Shown here one piece after another: positions 20,369-30,885 of a DNA stretch of 64,000 nt (the first letter of the stretch is position 1; every line of letters begins with the position of its first letter). The position numbers and the translations under genes are program-made. The notes below the pieces were generated by a model. That model ran no database searches. It had not been told where the DNA came from and saw nothing but the letters and a program-made list of their open reading frames with translations. Source of the DNA: Falciphora oryzae (lineage: Eukaryota; Ascomycota; Sordariomycetes; Magnaporthales; Magnaporthaceae); NCBI GenBank assembly GCA_000733355.1, contig JNVV01000005.1, positions 1,021,837 to 1,085,836 on the forward strand. Reading direction: 5' to 3'.

Positions 20369-23300
20369 CCGGAACTTGGGCGGTCTTCGAGGTTGAAGTT
20401 CTCGAAGTTCGGCAGCTCGTACGTGCTTCTGGAGCGCACGAGGCCTCTGTGCGCGCCGGTCTGTGCCCTGGTCGGCGTGGTCTCGGAGCCGTCGTCCGCG
20501 CCGGATGGGAAGTCGGCTGGCATCTCGGCGATCATGAGACCCGAAGGGCCGCCGTTGCCGCCGCCAACCTGGCCGTAGCCGTGGCTGTGGCTCATTCTCC
20601 TGCTGTTGTCGAACGCGTGCTCGAGCTCGCGCTGCTCCGGGATCTGCGCCGCACGCTCCATGTTGCGCAGGCTTGACGTCGGGCCACCGGCAAGAGCTGG
20701 ACCTCCCGAGGATCTGTGGCTGCTGATGCTGACGCGGTGGAGTTCGTTGGCCGCCGCGACCGCTGCGGCTGAGTTTTCCGTGGGGCCTTCGTTCTGCATG
20801 GCGTCCATGTCCTTGATAGCCCATTGTGCGATGGTCGACATCTTGCGAGACACCCAGCCTGCGAGGATCTTGCCGCGTTGCTTCTCACCCAGGCGCGAGC
20901 GTGGGAACACTCCCTTGGAGACAAACGCCACAATGTCGACGATAATCTGATGCTCATTCAGGATAGAGTTGACGATGACTGGAACGAGAGAAGCTAGGAA
21001 CGCCTTACGGCTGACCTCGACGAGCACGACGACGAGCCCTCCGGCTTGGAACACAGCGCTAGGAGCAAGCGCAAATCAAGTTAGCAAGGTGTTTTCTGAC
21101 TCAAAAAGTGTGCTTGTGAAAGGACAAACTTACCATCCTTGAGGAACTATGCACCGGTGCGCTCGCTCAACTGTGTTCTCGATGTCCATGGGGAAGTGGC
21201 TCAGACCGTTGACCTCAAACGTCTCGCCGATGTTGCCGAGGACAAACAGGACCTGCATGTCGACTTGGGCGCCACCAGGACCAATAGGCCTACTGACGTT
21301 ATGAAGGAATCCCAAGTCTCCGGTGCGGACGTAGCGAATGCCCGGGTCGCCGTCGAGTGTGCGGCCATCGAAGCGCTCAGCGTCAAAGGCGTCCTTAGAG
21401 CCGTAGAATGATTTGACGCATGCCTCGGAGTCGACCCAAATCTCTCCATACTCGCCGTCGTTGCACAGAAGTCGGCTCTCGGGGTTGACGATAGCGATCT
21501 GCGTCGACACTGGCACCATGCCCGAATCTTGCACTAGCAGCGCGCGAGGGTCCGTGTCGGGGTCAACGGGGATCACCAAACCGCGCCTGAGTGCTCGCGT
21601 ATCCAGCCAGAGCTCAATAGGCTCGATGCACATGTACGAACGCGACGCGATCATGGGGTTGAGGACGTGCGAATAGACCGTGTTAATAGCTGTACGGTCG
21701 AGACTAGCGGCCGCGAAGTGAAGTCGGACCTTCTGAAAGACGTCAACTCTGGGACGGGCGTCGGCTGAGATCATCATGTTCTTGAGTTCGTGGAGAGTGA
21801 AGCCCTTTGCTGGCATCGTGCTCATAGCGTGATCCAGCATCTGCGGTGTCGCATACGTGTCCTTAATCTTGTACCGTGATAGGATGTGGAACAGACAGAC
21901 AGGGTTCTGTGCAAACTCGACAGGCGAGAGCAGGTAAGTGGGCGTGCCGATATAGATGCCCATCAAGCACGAATGAATGAAGCCGAGACCGGTAGTGCTC
22001 CTGACACATCCAAGTACGGGGCGTGAACTTGTCATCTGGCACGTCTCCTTCTGGACCTTGCACATGCCGAGGATGGTGTCGTGACCGAGCTGGACGGCAA
22101 GTCGGCGCTGATCCGGCGTCCAGTAGGTCCAGATGATGACGGGGTAGCCGGGCTGTACCCAGGCGGGGTCCATGGTGAGTCCGAGGTCTCTCAAGCCACT
22201 GTTCTGCTTAGGAGGCCGCGACGTGTTGTAGACACTGGGCACCGTGACCCTGAGCACCTGGGCCGACTGCTTGATGTGCTGCGAGACGGGCTTCATCTTG
22301 AGAAGGTGGTCGACGTCCTGGTTGACTAGAACTGCCTTAACGCTGTAGTCGTTGACTAGGTGCAGGAATGCGGGCACGTCCTCGGGCAGTCTGTTCTGGT
22401 CCATGGGCGGGATCGGGATTACGATGGCGCCGAGGTTGATGCAGGCGTGGACTGAGAAGACGAAATCCTCAGAGTGCGTGTACATGAGAACGACGTGGTC
22501 GCCGGCACGTATCTTGACCTTATTCCTGAGATACATGGCGACGGCTGCTACCTTCATGTCGAACTTCTTCCACGTGATGCCCTTGCCTTCCTTGCCACGG
22601 CCGTCGACGGTGCAGTACGATAGCTCTTCAGGCTGGCGGGCGACACGCCACTGGATCAGGTCGGTGATGCTCGAGAAGTTGTTGAGCGGCGTCGATGTAC
22701 GGTCGTCAATAACGACTTCGCGCCGGTCTATGCCCGAGTATTGCTTCTCGTTGTGCATCAGTAACTCCTGGCGGGCCATGGTGGCGAGCGGGGACCAGAT
22801 GCCACCGATAGGGTCGACGCCAATGGGCAGGTTCAGTACGGCGTGCTCGACCCCGAACTTGACATGTGCCGAGGGCAGCTGGCCAGAGTCAAAGTCCCTG
22901 CGGCAGAGCATGTTGCCGATGTCGCGACGGCCGTTCTTGGTCACCCTGGGTAGAGAGTTGGGAGCCGTTGTAAGAACGCAGTAGACACGAAGGTGATGCT
23001 CCTGCAGCAGTACGTCCATGCACCGTTCGGCGAGCGAATCAAGGAGGGCCTTGTCCAACTGGCGGGGCGGGCCGCCTGCGGTGGCTGGTGCTGTCGATGC
23101 TGCTTGAGACTCGAGCACGACGACGGGTAGGTGTTCCTCGTTGACAAAGACATCAAAGGCCGAGCAGGCAAAGATCTTGGGGACGTTGCGCAAGATGCTG
23201 ACGACGATGTGCTGCACAAAGAAGTAGCGGTGCTCGACGGCGATCTCGTTACCGTGCTCAACCCACTCGACCTTTTGCCGGATACGGTCTTCGTACAGGC

Positions 23301-26040
23301 CCAACACAAAGATCTTGCCTTCGATCACGGTACCGAGGAGACCGGTGCGTAGGAACTCAGGCTCGATGGCCGTCGGAGTGGGGTCGCCAGGCTCAAACTT
23401 GTAGGGGCGCGCGTGGAAGATCTGCTCTGTGTGCTTGGGAAGTGCCCAGAAGCCACCTGACAGCGAGGGAGAGTCAACCCAGATCTCGCCGATGGCGTGC
23501 GGCGACGTCAGCAAGCCCGTCTCAGGGTCAACAACAGCCATGGTTGCGTCTGGAATGGGATATCCAAATGCGCCGACACGGACCGTGTTGGGGTCGCTAG
23601 CCTTCTTGCGCGCCTCCTCGCCGATGGCCACTACGACCACCTCATTGGTCTTCAGGGCTTCGCGGTCAAGCAGGACCTCACTCAGCTCGTTCTTAGCGTG
23701 CTGTTCGGTCGTGTTGGTCGTGCCGCCACCCAGTAAGCTTCCGAAGCCGTTGGACTGTGTGGACTTCTCTTTCTCTTTCTCTTCTTTCTCTTCCTCCGAA
23801 TCCTTGTCCTCCTCGTCGCCCAGGGTAAGCTTCAGCGGACAGCCCATGCGCTCTTCGCCGCCAAGCCAGTCGCGCACGCTAATGACCATTCCGCCGTGCT
23901 CGGGCAGACAGAGCATCGGGGCGACCACCTCGCGGGCTCGAGGGTTGCGGAGTGGTCTCAGCCAGCGGTCGGCCAGAAGCTCGTGGAACTCGCCGTCCAC
24001 AGTGAGGGTATCGATCAGACAGAGCTTGACGGTTTGGAAGTTGGGCTCCATGCCCTTCTTATAATTCCTCGTCGTCATGGGATCTTGTTGGTAATTGTAC
24101 ACGGCACGTCGCAGGCCGGGGTAGTCGGCAACCATTAAGGTCGCCTTGTACTTTGTAATGAGGTGGGCGTAGAGACCCGGCACGTCCACGGTCTTGTTCT
24201 CCAGCCAGACCATGGTGTGGCCACCGTACACGGTCAGTAGCACGCCGAGAATCATGCCAATACCTTGCCTAGGGTCGAGATACGAAAGCAGAATCTCACT
24301 GCTCGCACCGCCGCCAATAAGTTTGCCACTGCGGTCCCTGAGCGACGATGTGCTGAAAGTATCGGCAGGTCCAGTGCTTGGGACTGTTGAAATGATGGCA
24401 CTCAGACACGCCATCTGGTGCATGATGGTGCGGTGGCTCAGCACAACTCCCCTCAGGTCGCCGGTTGGCGCGCGCGAGAACTCGATGTAGGCGAGATCCG
24501 GGAGTGACAGAGGTGGCACGTCATCCTTGCGCTTGGGGTGGTAGCTGCCAAACTCGTTGGTCTTCCACCACTCGACACCTTTGGGCCAGGTAAGCTTGTG
24601 CGTCGTGATGTCACGCTGGAACGTTTTGAGGTTGTTCTCAGTCGTCAGAGCCAGGTGGGCCTGTGTTGAGGTCAGGATCAGGTTGAGCTTCTGGTGGTCC
24701 TGGAAGTCGTTGATGGGGACGGCGACAACGCCGGCGATGAAGCAGCCGAGCAGCGCGATAGCAAACTCGATGATTTCGCTGTCCCGGTAGATCAGGGCCA
24801 CACGGTCACCGCGATAGAGTGAGCTCTTGTCCCGAATTACCTGCGCCACCTTCTCGGCGCGGGAAGCTAGCTTCTCCCAGGTGATGGAGGCGATTTCCTT
24901 GCCTCTGCTGTCGAGAACCCAGTAGGCAGGTGACTTGGCCAGGGTGCGACCGCGATGCCTCAGCACAGCCGCGATGTTGTCAAACTTTGACATGGGCGTG
25001 TTGCTGTCGTGCGGGTCATGGATGGCGAAAGGCACATCACGAGGCTCTAGAGGCAGCTGGTACTCGAGCGCGTCGGGTGGAGGGAGGTCGTTGGCTGTCA
25101 GCATGGGCGGCGCCATGGCAGCGGTAGGCGAGAAGGCGTCGCTCGACGAGTAGCGCTGAGGCCCGCCGTACTCGCCCTGCTGGCCCTGGTCGTACGACTG
25201 CTGGCCGGCAAAGTCTTGAAAGTAGCCTTGAGAGTCCAGCAATGTGCCTGTCCTGCTGTCGTAGTGGCCCTGTTGGGGGTGGTCACCATAGCCTCCTGCG
25301 TGCTGTTCGGGGTTGAAGGCGTAGTCTGTTGAGACCATAGTACCCGTCCTCGAGGGGTCGGTAGCGGATATCTGGCCCGGGCCGGGGCCGAGAAAAAGCG
25401 AGTCGCGAGGTCTCATATGGGGCCTCTGGTCGGCGAGGGGGCCGCCAGGCCGCAGTAGAGTTGCAGGATGCTGCTGCTCTGGGGAGTCGTACTGGGAATA
25501 TCCGTAGGGGGACTGCGGGTGGCCGGCCGAGGGGGACGACACGCTCGTTGGGGAGTATGGGCCCGCATCGTCCGTGTGGGAGTTTAGCGCGGCCAGCGAA
25601 GTGACCCTATGGCCATCGCTGCCAGCCTGTGAGCCGTCATCCGCGGAGTGTATCCGGAGGGGGCCTCGGCCCTCTGGGGCAGCGGCAGCGGCGGCGCCCG
25701 GGCCAAGGTACTGCGACAGCAGCTGGGTTCGGCGTTTCTGATATCTGCAGCGCACAAGCACGGGGCGGAGTCAGCAAGCACGTTGACACGCACATGGCAT
25801 CCGGCGACAGAGCCCAATGGTGCGGCTACTTACCCTTTGGTAGTGATATCGCCCTCCTGTTTCTCAGTCAGATCAACGCACAGAGCGCAAAGCCAGCACT
25901 GATTAGCACGCGGCACAGCACAGCCAGGCACAGGCGCGGGGCGAGCGACTGGAATGAAGCATGGGGAATGCAAGACTGACCTCGAGCTCCTTCTCCAGCT
26001 CGTCCAGCTTCTCCCGCAGCTCCGGATTGCGGTCGGCCAT
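20113..26040 (-). CDS. CPS1: CPS1/DIP2-family protein: DMAP1-binding domain plus two adenylation (AMP-binding) domains
   Basis: Four exons on the minus strand: 26040-25981, 25856-25834 (23 bp), 25744-21134 and 21058-20113, giving about 1879 residues. The N-terminus rebuilt across the micro-exon (helix of Glu/Lys/Leu, then EGDITTKGYQKRR) is a DMAP1-binding domain, as in Disco-interacting protein 2. A Pro/Gln/Gly-rich linker follows, then a first acyl-AMP-ligase-like domain (about 280-910, with ITWEKLASRAEKVAQ and EFSRAPTGDLRGVVLSH) and a second (about 1049-1750, with ITWKKFDMKVAAVA, YGEIWVDSEACVKSFYG and VRTGDLGFLH). The C-terminal tail of about 200 residues holds an 11-residue polyGln. Cochliobolus CPS1 is known as a virulence factor and yeast Cmr2 and S. 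pombe Mug62 are relatives; animal DIP2 acts on diacylglycerol pools. The ATP-loop motifs are degenerate, especially in domain 2. The long ORF alone would miss the first two exons. Confidence 0.92.
20335..20367 (+). repeat. (CTG)11 trinucleotide repeat, encoding polyGln on the minus strand
   Basis: Eleven uninterrupted CTG units read as CAG on the coding strand and give a Gln11 tract near the C-terminus of the CPS1-like protein. The run is pure, hence probably length-variable. Confidence 0.9.
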
Positions 26041-28241
26041 GGTTGCGACGGGTCGACTGCAGGGCAATTCGCGTCGCGGTCGGGGGTAAAGGGCCGCTCG
26101 CTCGTCTCCGACCGAGGAAGCGCTGCGTGGCGGAGGCGGATGAGGTGACGAGGGAAAAGGCGGGCGAGTCCAGCCAGATCTCGTGACGTAGCTGGGGGCC
26201 AGTGCTAATGCAGACCATTCAGGTCAACCTCGGAGCCTAAGAGAGGGGTCCATGGACCGGGGTAGGCGAGCGCTGGAGCCCCAGCCGTTGCAAGAAGGGC
26301 CGAGGCGTTGGGCTAGCGGAGCGAGTTGCGAGTATACACAGCAATGCAGTCAGAAACCGTGAGCGCCAGGGGTTCCTGTCGCACAGGTTCCTGACGGTAC
26401 TCCGGTGCACAGTCTTGGGTTGGTTGATGGCTGCGTGCTTGGACAGAGTTGCCAATCGCCTGCAGAGCCTGACGGTGTAGTGGAAGCGGGACGTGGGTTG
26501 GAGGCTGGATCGTGTGGTTTGGCGGCTGCCCCGGGCTTTGTTATGACGTCCGTTTAGAGCCCCCCTGCCAAAGTTACTCGCGGAGGCAGGTACCTTAACT
26601 CAATTGCACGTGTGTGATTGGAGAGCTGGCTATTCCCTCTCCTTCACTCCTTCCCTCCTTCCCGTAGCTCAATATTGGCAGCGAGCAAATAGCAGGCTGG
26701 GTTTGGACTGTCTCCAGTGGTAAGGTAGGTACTTGGTCCAGGTCGCAAAACATTAAACCAGGGTGTGTTCTTGCGTATTGAGGAGCACAATCACAGGCGC
26801 AATTGGTCACTCACATGTATCTAATTTGGTCCTAAATACAATATCCTCATCTGAAATGCAGTCAGCGGGCAGCAGGAATACTCAGCCCAGTGTGTCCAGA
26901 ACAAGGGAGCAGGTATTGCAGCCCAGATCCCTTCCCTGTCGGGCTAGTTCAGGAACGCCAAAGTTAAAAAAAAAAAAAAAAAACAGACTTTTTGAAACCA
27001 CTCGGGCCTCGCCACCTGAAATGTGTGTGAGTTTAGCTTCAACAAATCGGTGGATAATGGGTACTCCCGTGCATGCGTTGCCATGCCGATAGCTCTACGG
27101 TGTAAACCGGCGGCTGGTATAAGAGGGCTGTGTCTCATCGAGCTCGCCGTGCTGGTATTTGTGCCAACTATAGAACCCGCTGTTGCTAATTCTATAAGCA
27201 CTCACGTCCCCCATCGGCACGTACAGAGTATGACCATCCGCCAACCTACGGCGAGATTATTTGCAAAGGCTTTCTTTCCCAATGTCGAGTCCCGCGAGGC
27301 CTCGAGTCAATTCAGCCAGCTGCTTGTGGGACAGGCTCGAGTGGATGGGTAATCACGTGCTCAGAGATAGATCCACAATCCACAGTTAAAATTTTTACTT
27401 CAAAGATCCTCCATGCTTCCAGCTTCATTCTCTTTTTTCTCCCTTCCTCAACACCCAACCCTACTGGGACCGAGGCATCCTCGCATTCTCTCGGACGAGT
27501 GGCGACATCTCTCTAGTGAGCGATGTCGGATCATGTGTGTCCTATCTCGGTCGTCTCGCCGAGATGCAACAGGTAAGGCAGTAGCTCGCAGCTCCTCGTA
27601 GCAGCTACGCGGCCATTCCCAGCTACGGTACGTTCCCTTTCCCTGTCTTCTCCAACCCCTACCCCAACCTCCTCGAATGATGAGATACACGCATTCACAG
27701 ACCTGTTCTGAAATCCAATGTGGAAGACATGCTATACATCTCCTGACCCTTCTACCCTGATCACTTTTGCACTTTGACAATCGCCGAACGTTGCCAGTGC
27801 CATTACTGACCGGTATCAAAATAGTACTCTGCTCGGCGACCCCAACCAGCATTGGATCCGTGAAGTCTCTGGGGCTGAGTAGCTTGCTTTCCTCGTGGCT
27901 GAGGCCGGCTTTGTTGTCTGGCCTTTCACAAAGACTCGAGCCGAGGTGACTTTTGAGAACAATGCGCCGACGACCCCTTGACCTCTTTGTATACAGTCTT
28001 TGTCCGGCGCTTTGTTGATTGTCGTAGCTTTGTCTACTTTGGCTTTCCATGATTGTTCCATAGCAAAGTCTGCCGTATATAACAGATAACACCCTCGCGG
28101 GTCTCTCAATGGAATTCCCTCTCGGTGTCATATTTTCGTCTTGATCCGTCATTTTGCTGCGTTCGCCTCATCGCCAGAAACGTCGTTTACTCAGCTACAG
28201 CACGTCGCATCCACCCGTTTTGCTATTTCGCTAACACTACA
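26041..28241. other. Divergent promoter region, CPS1-like gene and unknown gene
   Basis: 2.2 kb between divergent starts. No coding bias in any frame. A poly(A) run of 18 lies at 26966-26983. The frame that follows continues 39 codons upstream of the chosen ATG of the next gene, but that part looks like untranslated leader. Confidence 0.45.
26966..26983 (+). repeat. Poly(A) tract, 18 bp
   Basis: Uninterrupted run of A in the intergenic region. No target-site duplication or retro-element body is visible next to it. Confidence 0.85.
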
Positions 28242-30692
28242 ATGTCTTCTCTCGACAACACAGCGACCAGCGCTGGTTTGGGGCAGGACCCCTCACAGAT
28301 GGACTTTGATCCCAATACCATCTTCCAGGGGCGCCCTGGGGATGCCGACGATGACTTGTTCGGCGACGATTTGTTCGGCGACGTGGACATGCCGTGGCTC
28401 AACGACATCACTACAGACACCGTCGCTGATGTTGTGCCTCAGGGCCAGGAGATCACCGCCGATTTCGTACCCAGCTTCGGAACAGTTCCTGTCGCGCCTG
28501 CTGCAGCTCGTGCACCCACGCCGGCTATGGATCGGGGTTCCCTGCCCACAAGCGCTTTTCTCACCTTGCCAACCGCATCGGTTCCCATCGCGCCTGCTCC
28601 AGCTCATGCGCCCGCGCCGGCCACGGAGCAGAATTCCTCGTTTCCAAGTGCCTTTCTCAGCCTGCCAGCCGCACCGCCTAAGGCCGTCGACACCAATGTG
28701 TTCTCGAGCCCGATGGGATTCCCTAGTCAGGTCTCGGCAAGCCCCATCATCTTTTCCCCAAGGCCTCAACGCCATGTTGACGTGCCCATGGTTGCCACGA
28801 TGAATGGCTATACGACGCCATCCCGGTTAGCCGCCCCTCTGATGCCCGCCGCTTCTCCGCTCGCTGTGAGTCCGGTCAGAGTTTCTCCTAGGCCCAACAG
28901 TATCGCCAATGTTGCCGCGATGCAGAGGGGCTTTACCGTACCGCCCCGGCGGGCCAGCACGGCTATACCGGCTGCTTCTCCGGTGGCAATGAGTCCCGCC
29001 GGCTATTCTCTGAGCCCTCAAAGAGGCCCGACGGGTGTCACTGGCGTTCCCGCAACCAACAGCCGCACGTTGCCGCCGCCGACGCAGCCCGACAACACTT
29101 CACCAGCCTACCGTATGCCGAGCATACCTATCAAGAAGCGCAAGAATGTTTTCGTCCACTATCGTCCCACCGCGTCAACGCAGGCCTCGACGCCCAGCAG
29201 CGTGGGAGACACCTCGCAGGAGAGCGAGAACAGGCTCAAGAAGTACCTCCGTATCGTCGACCCGGCCAGCCGCCCGTTGGGTAAGATCAAGCCCGGGAAC
29301 GACCCGAAGGAGTGGTACCCGGGCCTCGGCCGAAAGCTCCCGGCGTGGGGCCCGCACAACAAGTTCGTATACACCAAGTTCGGCGAGCTGAACCACAACC
29401 TGCGGCTCGACGCCAAGGACTTCAGATACTACCTCCAGAAGCCAGGGCTTCAGCTGCTCGTGCAGAGGATGCCGACGATGCACAACCACCGCTACCCCAG
29501 CGCCGGGTTCAGCGCAAAGTGCAGGTACATCAAGTGCCCCAACAAGAACAGCACCATCGAGAGGGGACACCTGCGCGTCGCCCTGGTCGAGTACCCGGAG
29601 CTGTCGGGCAAGGTACTGGACCCGTTCCACTGCGCGGGATACATCCACCTGTGGTGCCTCGAGTCGATTGTCGACGTCGTCGGCCTCGGCAGCGACGGCG
29701 ACTTCTTCCGCTGCGACGACCGGGTCCTCCCCTACGAGGCAAACGAGCCCATCACGCTCAGCCAGGAGTTTCCCATGCGCAAGGCGTTTCGGGAGTGGAT
29801 GGATGTCGAGCACAAGAAGAAGGCCGACGCCGAGCACGAGATGAAGAGCTACGGCTATTGCGCGGAGCCCTATGACTGGACGTCGCGGGTCAAGAGCCTC
29901 CGCCAGGGCTACAGCAAGGGCGCGTCGCTGACGGAGGCCATGATCGCGGCCCAGATCACGAGCAAGGGCCCCGGCTACAGGGAATCGATGGACGCGCGCA
30001 ACAACATCGGCATGAGCGCGCACCTCGGAAACCTGGTCGTGCTCGAGGCGATGAGGGAGCAGCAGAACAAGCGCCAGGCTCGGTTCGAGGAGGAGGAGGA
30101 GGACCGGGACAAGGAGCGAGGCCGCAGAGTCGACCGCCGGCGAGAGTCGAGAAGATTCAGGGAGGCGAGGTCCTTGTCGCCCCCCTCGCCCCGTCCCCGC
30201 CCCCAGGACATGTCCTCGTACCGGGAGCGCAACTGTCGCACCACGCCGCCTGCACAGGATCAGCAAGACAAACAGGACCAGCAGGGCCAACAGGACGAGC
30301 AGTGGTTCAAACCCACTGCTGCTAACCCTGGGTTTGCTTCTGTTTTCCTTGATTACGGCGCTTCTGGTACTGGCCATGCTGTTGCTCCTCCAGCTCCTGC
30401 TATCGCTCCTCCCCAGACCTTCTACACAGCTCGTGTTGTTGCTACTGCTCCTACGGAAGCCGCCGAGGCCAACTCCTGGACCCAGCACACCTTCCCTTCT
30501 GCCATTTCTATCCTCAACGACGCCGAGGCCGCTACCAAAGCCTGGGACCAGCGGGAGCGGGATCTGGCAAAGAACCAGGGGCTAGTGCTCAACGCCAGGA
30601 AGCGAATGAGGGCCCAGGACGCGGTCGAGGAGTTTGCCGTTGACGGTTGCACTAGGAAGAAGCAGCGGTTGGGCCTGCGCTTCTCCGTCTAA
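28242..30692 (+). CDS. Disordered protein with a central Cys/His core, function unknown
   Basis: An intronless frame giving 816 residues from the ATG at 28242 (context CTACAATGTCT). The frame stays open 39 codons upstream (from 28125), but those codons lack bias, so I prefer the inner ATG. Residues 1-60 are acidic with a duplicated DDLFGD motif, like an activation domain. Residues 80-330 hold Pro/Ala/Ser-rich repeats built on MSP/SPR units. The ordered core at about 365-620 contains a Cys/His cluster, CRYIKCP ... FHCAGYIHLWCLES (about 426-474), that may bind zinc and recurs in uncharacterised proteins of filamentous fungi. A charged Glu/Arg segment follows at 610-650, then a Gln/Ala/Pro-rich tail ending in a basic RKKQR patch. 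A nuclear role is inference from composition. Confidence 0.8.
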   Translation: MSSLDNTATSAGLGQDPSQMDFDPNTIFQGRPGDADDDLFGDDLFGDVDMPWLNDITTDTVADVVPQGQEITADFVPSFGTVPVAPAAARAPTPAMDRGSLPTSAFLTLPTASVPIAPAPAHAPAPATEQNSSFPSAFLSLPAAPPKAVDTNVFSSPMGFPSQVSASPIIFSPRPQRHVDVPMVATMNGYTTPSRLAAPLMPAASPLAVSPVRVSPRPNSIANVAAMQRGFTVPPRRASTAIPAASPVAMSPAGYSLSPQRGPTGVTGVPATNSRTLPPPTQPDNTSPAYRMPSIPIKKRKNVFVHYRPTASTQASTPSSVGDTSQESENRLKKYLRIVDPASRPLGKIKPGNDPKEWYPGLGRKLPAWGPHNKFVYTKFGELNHNLRLDAKDFRYYLQKPGLQLLVQRMPTMHNHRYPSAGFSAKCRYIKCPNKNSTIERGHLRVALVEYPELSGKVLDPFHCAGYIHLWCLESIVDVVGLGSDGDFFRCDDRVLPYEANEPITLSQEFPMRKAFREWMDVEHKKKADAEHEMKSYGYCAEPYDWTSRVKSLRQGYSKGASLTEAMIAAQITSKGPGYRESMDARNNIGMSAHLGNLVVLEAMREQQNKRQARFEEEEEDRDKERGRRVDRRRESRRFREARSLSPPSPRPRPQDMSSYRERNCRTTPPAQDQQDKQDQQGQQDEQWFKPTAANPGFASVFLDYGASGTGHAVAPPAPAIAPPQTFYTARVVATAPTEAAEANSWTQHTFPSAISILNDAEAATKAWDQRERDLAKNQGLVLNARKRMRAQDAVEEFAVDGCTRKKQRLGLRFSV

Positions 30693-30842
30693 GAAAAGGT
30701 AACCAAGAGTGACAAACACGAAGGCTTGCTAACCGAGGGACAACATACCTCGCTGAGATTGGATACTAGGTAACTCAGGCAAGTATTGGACATATCACCA
30801 AAACCCCAACGACGAGCAAGCAGGCTTGCCGCGTTGCTAGAC

Positions 30843-30843
<1 letters not shown>

Positions 30844-30882
<39 letters not shown>

Positions 30883-30885
30883 AAA
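30844..30885. repeat. Homopolymer palindrome T19-A23
   Basis: Nineteen T are followed directly by twenty-three A with no spacer. On a single strand this would fold into a loop-poor A-T hairpin. It lies about 150 bp past the stop codon of the preceding gene. Confidence 0.9.

Noticed and set aside
28125..28241. Upstream ATG giving 39 extra residues to the Cys/His-core protein
   Set aside because: The residues look like translated leader (Cys/Phe/Arg without pattern); the inner ATG has better context.
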